Origin: Firmicutes bacterium CAG:882
GTDB lineage: Bacteria > Bacillota > Clostridia > Lachnospirales > Lachnospiraceae
Length of the DNA stretch: 16,026 nucleotides
NCBI GenBank assembly: GCA_000435595.1
Contig: FR895401.1
Span: forward strand, 6,331 to 22,356
Direction of reading: 5' to 3'
A program made the translations under genes and the position numbers. The notes beneath the pieces were generated by a model. The model searched no databases. It saw nothing but the letters and a program-made list of their open reading frames with translations, and was not told the origin of the DNA. Of this stretch, positions 14,719 through 16,026 are shown in pieces; the stretch's first letter is position 1, and each line of letters starts with the position of its first letter.

Positions 14719-15328
14719 AAATCATCTCCCATTCTATCAATTTCTTGGCAGTAGTTCCCGTCAAAATATAAGACACCTCAGATAATTGCTTTTGAGTAAA
14801 TCTTTTCTTTCTCATATAGACAATCAATTTCTCTATAGTCTCTTTTATTGTGAGTTCCGTGTATTTTTCCGCCTGACCGATAGCATCAAGTAATTGCAAA
14901 AGTTCAGCATTACTTTCAGAGATTGGAACCGATGATTTTTTAACCCTTACTTTTTGATTTCCGACCATAACCATGCGTCCGTTAGTTGCCTCACGATTCG
15001 TAACAACTTCAATAATTGCAGGCATCTGAGTTGTAAGACCTAATTCATTGGCAAATGATAATCCCGTAACATATCCATATTTATCTGATTTATTCTGCAC
15101 ATATTTACGCATAATAACAATATTGGGATCAAGATAACTCTTTCCTAATATGCCTCCGCGTTTTGGTATATAATATATTCCGCTATCATATCTTTCCAAA
15201 AAACCACTTGCGGCAAGCCTCTTCACAGACTGACGGACTGCGTTTTCAGATATGCCTTCGATGAATAAATCATTTATAAATATCGGCTCATTATATCCAT
15301 AATTTTCCATCAAATAATCCTTTAACAT
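14702..15328 (-). CDS. abiEi: AbiEi-like antitoxin and transcriptional repressor
   Basis: The 208-residue protein lies directly upstream of the AbiEii-type toxin and overlaps it by 17 bases, the usual arrangement. The N-terminal 55 residues form a winged helix-turn-helix (IFINDLFIEGISENAVRQSVKRLAASGFLERYDSGIYYIPKR), consistent with repression of its own promoter. The central part contains ANELGLTTQMPAIIEVVTNREA, a pattern typical of AbiEi-family antitoxins (the DUF6088 group, from memory). In type IV systems the antitoxin does not bind the toxin; it reverses or prevents its effect and controls expression. The start ATG has GGAGG eight bases before it. Composition is AT-rich like the toxin gene. 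The family placement rests on the winged helix, the central motif and the partner gene together. Confidence 0.87.
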   Translation of the reverse strand: MLKDYLMENYGYNEPIFINDLFIEGISENAVRQSVKRLAASGFLERYDSGIYYIPKRGGILGKSYLDPNIVIMRKYVQNKSDKYGYVTGLSFANELGLTTQMPAIIEVVTNREATNGRMVMVGNQKVRVKKSSVPISESNAELLQLLDAIGQAEKYTELTIKETIEKLIVYMRKKRFTQKQLSEVSYILTGTTAKKLIEWEMIYEFAS

Positions 15329-15346
15329 ACTTATACCTCCACGTCA

Positions 15347-15376
15347 AATGTACCATATTTATATCCTTGTTGTCAA
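15347..15376 (-). promoter_or_regulatory. Candidate promoter of the antitoxin-toxin operon
   Basis: Read leftward, TTGACA (15376-15371) and TACATT (15352-15347) are 18 bases apart. A start near 15340 would leave only a very short leader before the ribosome site, so a more upstream promoter in this AT-rich gap is also possible. I saw no convincing inverted repeats for the antitoxin to bind. Confidence 0.3.
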
Positions 15377-15452
15377 TATATATGTCATTCAATCTTATTA
15401 TAACCATTTTTTGTATAAATAATATTCGGTATTTTATCTTGAAACGTAATAC

Positions 15453-15485
15453 AAAAAGGAGCCTGTATAAAACAGACTCCTTTTT
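15453..15485. terminator. Hairpin terminator of the GGGtGRT gene, possibly bidirectional
   Basis: AAAAAGGAG (15453-15461) pairs with CTCCTTTTT (15477-15485). After one mismatch the stem continues with CTGT/ACAG around a five-base loop. Read leftward it ends in CTCCTTTTTG about 40 bases after the GGGtGRT stop, a standard intrinsic terminator. The A-run and T-run make it readable from either side. It insulates the toxin-antitoxin pair from the highly conserved gene upstream. Confidence 0.88.
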
Positions 15486-15526
15486 ATCGTCCACATATAT
15501 TATGACTTATTCAAAATTCCAAAAAA

Positions 15527-16026
15527 CTAGAATCTGTTGTTATCAGCAGCTTCCTGAATAGCAACTGCAACAGCAACTGTGGCACCAACCATTGGGTTGT
15601 TACCCATACCGATAAGTCCCATCATCTCAACGTGGGCAGGAACTGATGAAGAACCGGCGAACTGAGCGTCAGAGTGCATACGTCCCATAGTATCTGTCAT
15701 ACCGTAGGAAGCAGGACCTGCTGCCATATTGTCCGGGTGAAGTGTACGACCTGTACCACCTCCTGAAGCAACTGAGAAGTACTTCTTGCCTGCCTCAATT
15801 CTCTCCTTCTTGTAAGTACCTGCAACAGGATGCTGGAATCTTGTAGGGTTAGTTGAGTTACCTGTGATGGATACGTCAACATTCTCCTTCCACATGATTG
15901 CAACGCCTTCTGTTACATCGTTAGCGCCGTAGCAGTTAACCTTAGCTCTAGGACCGTTGGAGTAGGACTTACGGAATACTTCCTTAACCTCTCCTGTGTG
16001 GTAGTTCATCTCTGTCTCAACGTATG
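15527..16026 (-). CDS. GGGtGRT family protein, C-terminal part (5' end outside window)
   Basis: About 166 residues of the C-terminal part are present; the frame stays open to the right edge, reading YVETEM before the first visible ATG, so the true start lies beyond. The family-naming motif GGGTGRT appears in full (SVASGGGTGRTLHPDNMAAGP). Near the C-terminus is a glycine- and alanine-rich stretch (GLIGMGNNPMVGATVAVAVAIQEAADN). From memory, this family is found in anaerobic Firmicutes, is about 330 residues long, and often lies beside a NifU-like iron-sulfur scaffold gene; its biochemical role is not established. Codons are strongly biased to a few choices, unlike the neighbouring toxin genes, which suggests high expression. 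A terminator follows, so it is the last gene of its transcript. The family call is confident; the function is not. Confidence 0.85.
   Translation of the reverse strand, partial: YVETEMNYHTGEVKEVFRKSYSNGPRAKVNCYGANDVTEGVAIMWKENVDVSITGNSTNPTRFQHPVAGTYKKERIEAGKKYFSVASGGGTGRTLHPDNMAAGPASYGMTDTMGRMHSDAQFAGSSSVPAHVEMMGLIGMGNNPMVGATVAVAVAIQEAADNNRF

Noticed and set aside
15291..15494. Leftward open frame upstream of the antitoxin
   Set aside because: It runs through the terminator hairpin and promoter region, overlaps the antitoxin start in another frame, and has no good ribosome site.

Overview
The window looks like chromosome from a low-to-mid GC Gram-positive of the Clostridia, most likely Lachnospiraceae. 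The grounds are strong GGAGG-type ribosome binding sites, a methionine synthase split from its reactivation domain, a DUF975 membrane protein, a GGGtGRT-family protein, and protein sequences that read like Lachnospiraceae housekeeping genes. No species is claimed. There are no rRNA or tRNA genes, no CRISPR array and no insertion sequence.

Positions 1-11047 are a long leftward (minus-strand) series with gaps of 0-90 bases. In transcription order it holds an XRE-type regulator, UDP-glucuronate decarboxylase (UDP-xylose synthesis), a polysaccharide flippase of the MOP/Wzx type, aldose 1-epimerase (galM), the methionine synthase reactivation protein, cobalamin-dependent methionine synthase (metH core), a YfbR-like 5'-deoxynucleotidase, DNA topoisomerase III (topB), and glmS cut off by the left edge. 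A near-consensus promoter (TTGACA-17-TAATAT) sits in front of the regulator. A weaker candidate promoter precedes glmS. The first genes and glmS supply or move sugar precursors for the cell surface; metH and its partner serve methionine and folate metabolism.

Positions 11048-11399 separate divergent genes. They hold the regulator's promoter, a tandem pair of about 75-bp repeats that each fold into two hairpins, and a near-consensus promoter (TTGAAT-17-TATAAT) for the rightward genes. Two rightward genes follow: a DUF975 membrane protein and an unrecognised protein with an N-terminal membrane anchor. They end at a strong hairpin terminator that also faces a leftward VanZ-like membrane protein.

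Positions 13804-15328 are a visibly AT-richer leftward pair, an AbiEi-type antitoxin and an AbiEii-type nucleotidyltransferase toxin, overlapping by 17 bases. This is a type IV toxin-antitoxin/abortive-infection module, probably acquired. The right end is the C-terminal part of a GGGtGRT-family protein with its own hairpin terminator.

I did not find a clearly new system. The most unusual unexplained structure is the double-hairpin tandem repeat at 11147-11299. The least understood proteins are the 270-residue membrane protein and the GGGtGRT protein.
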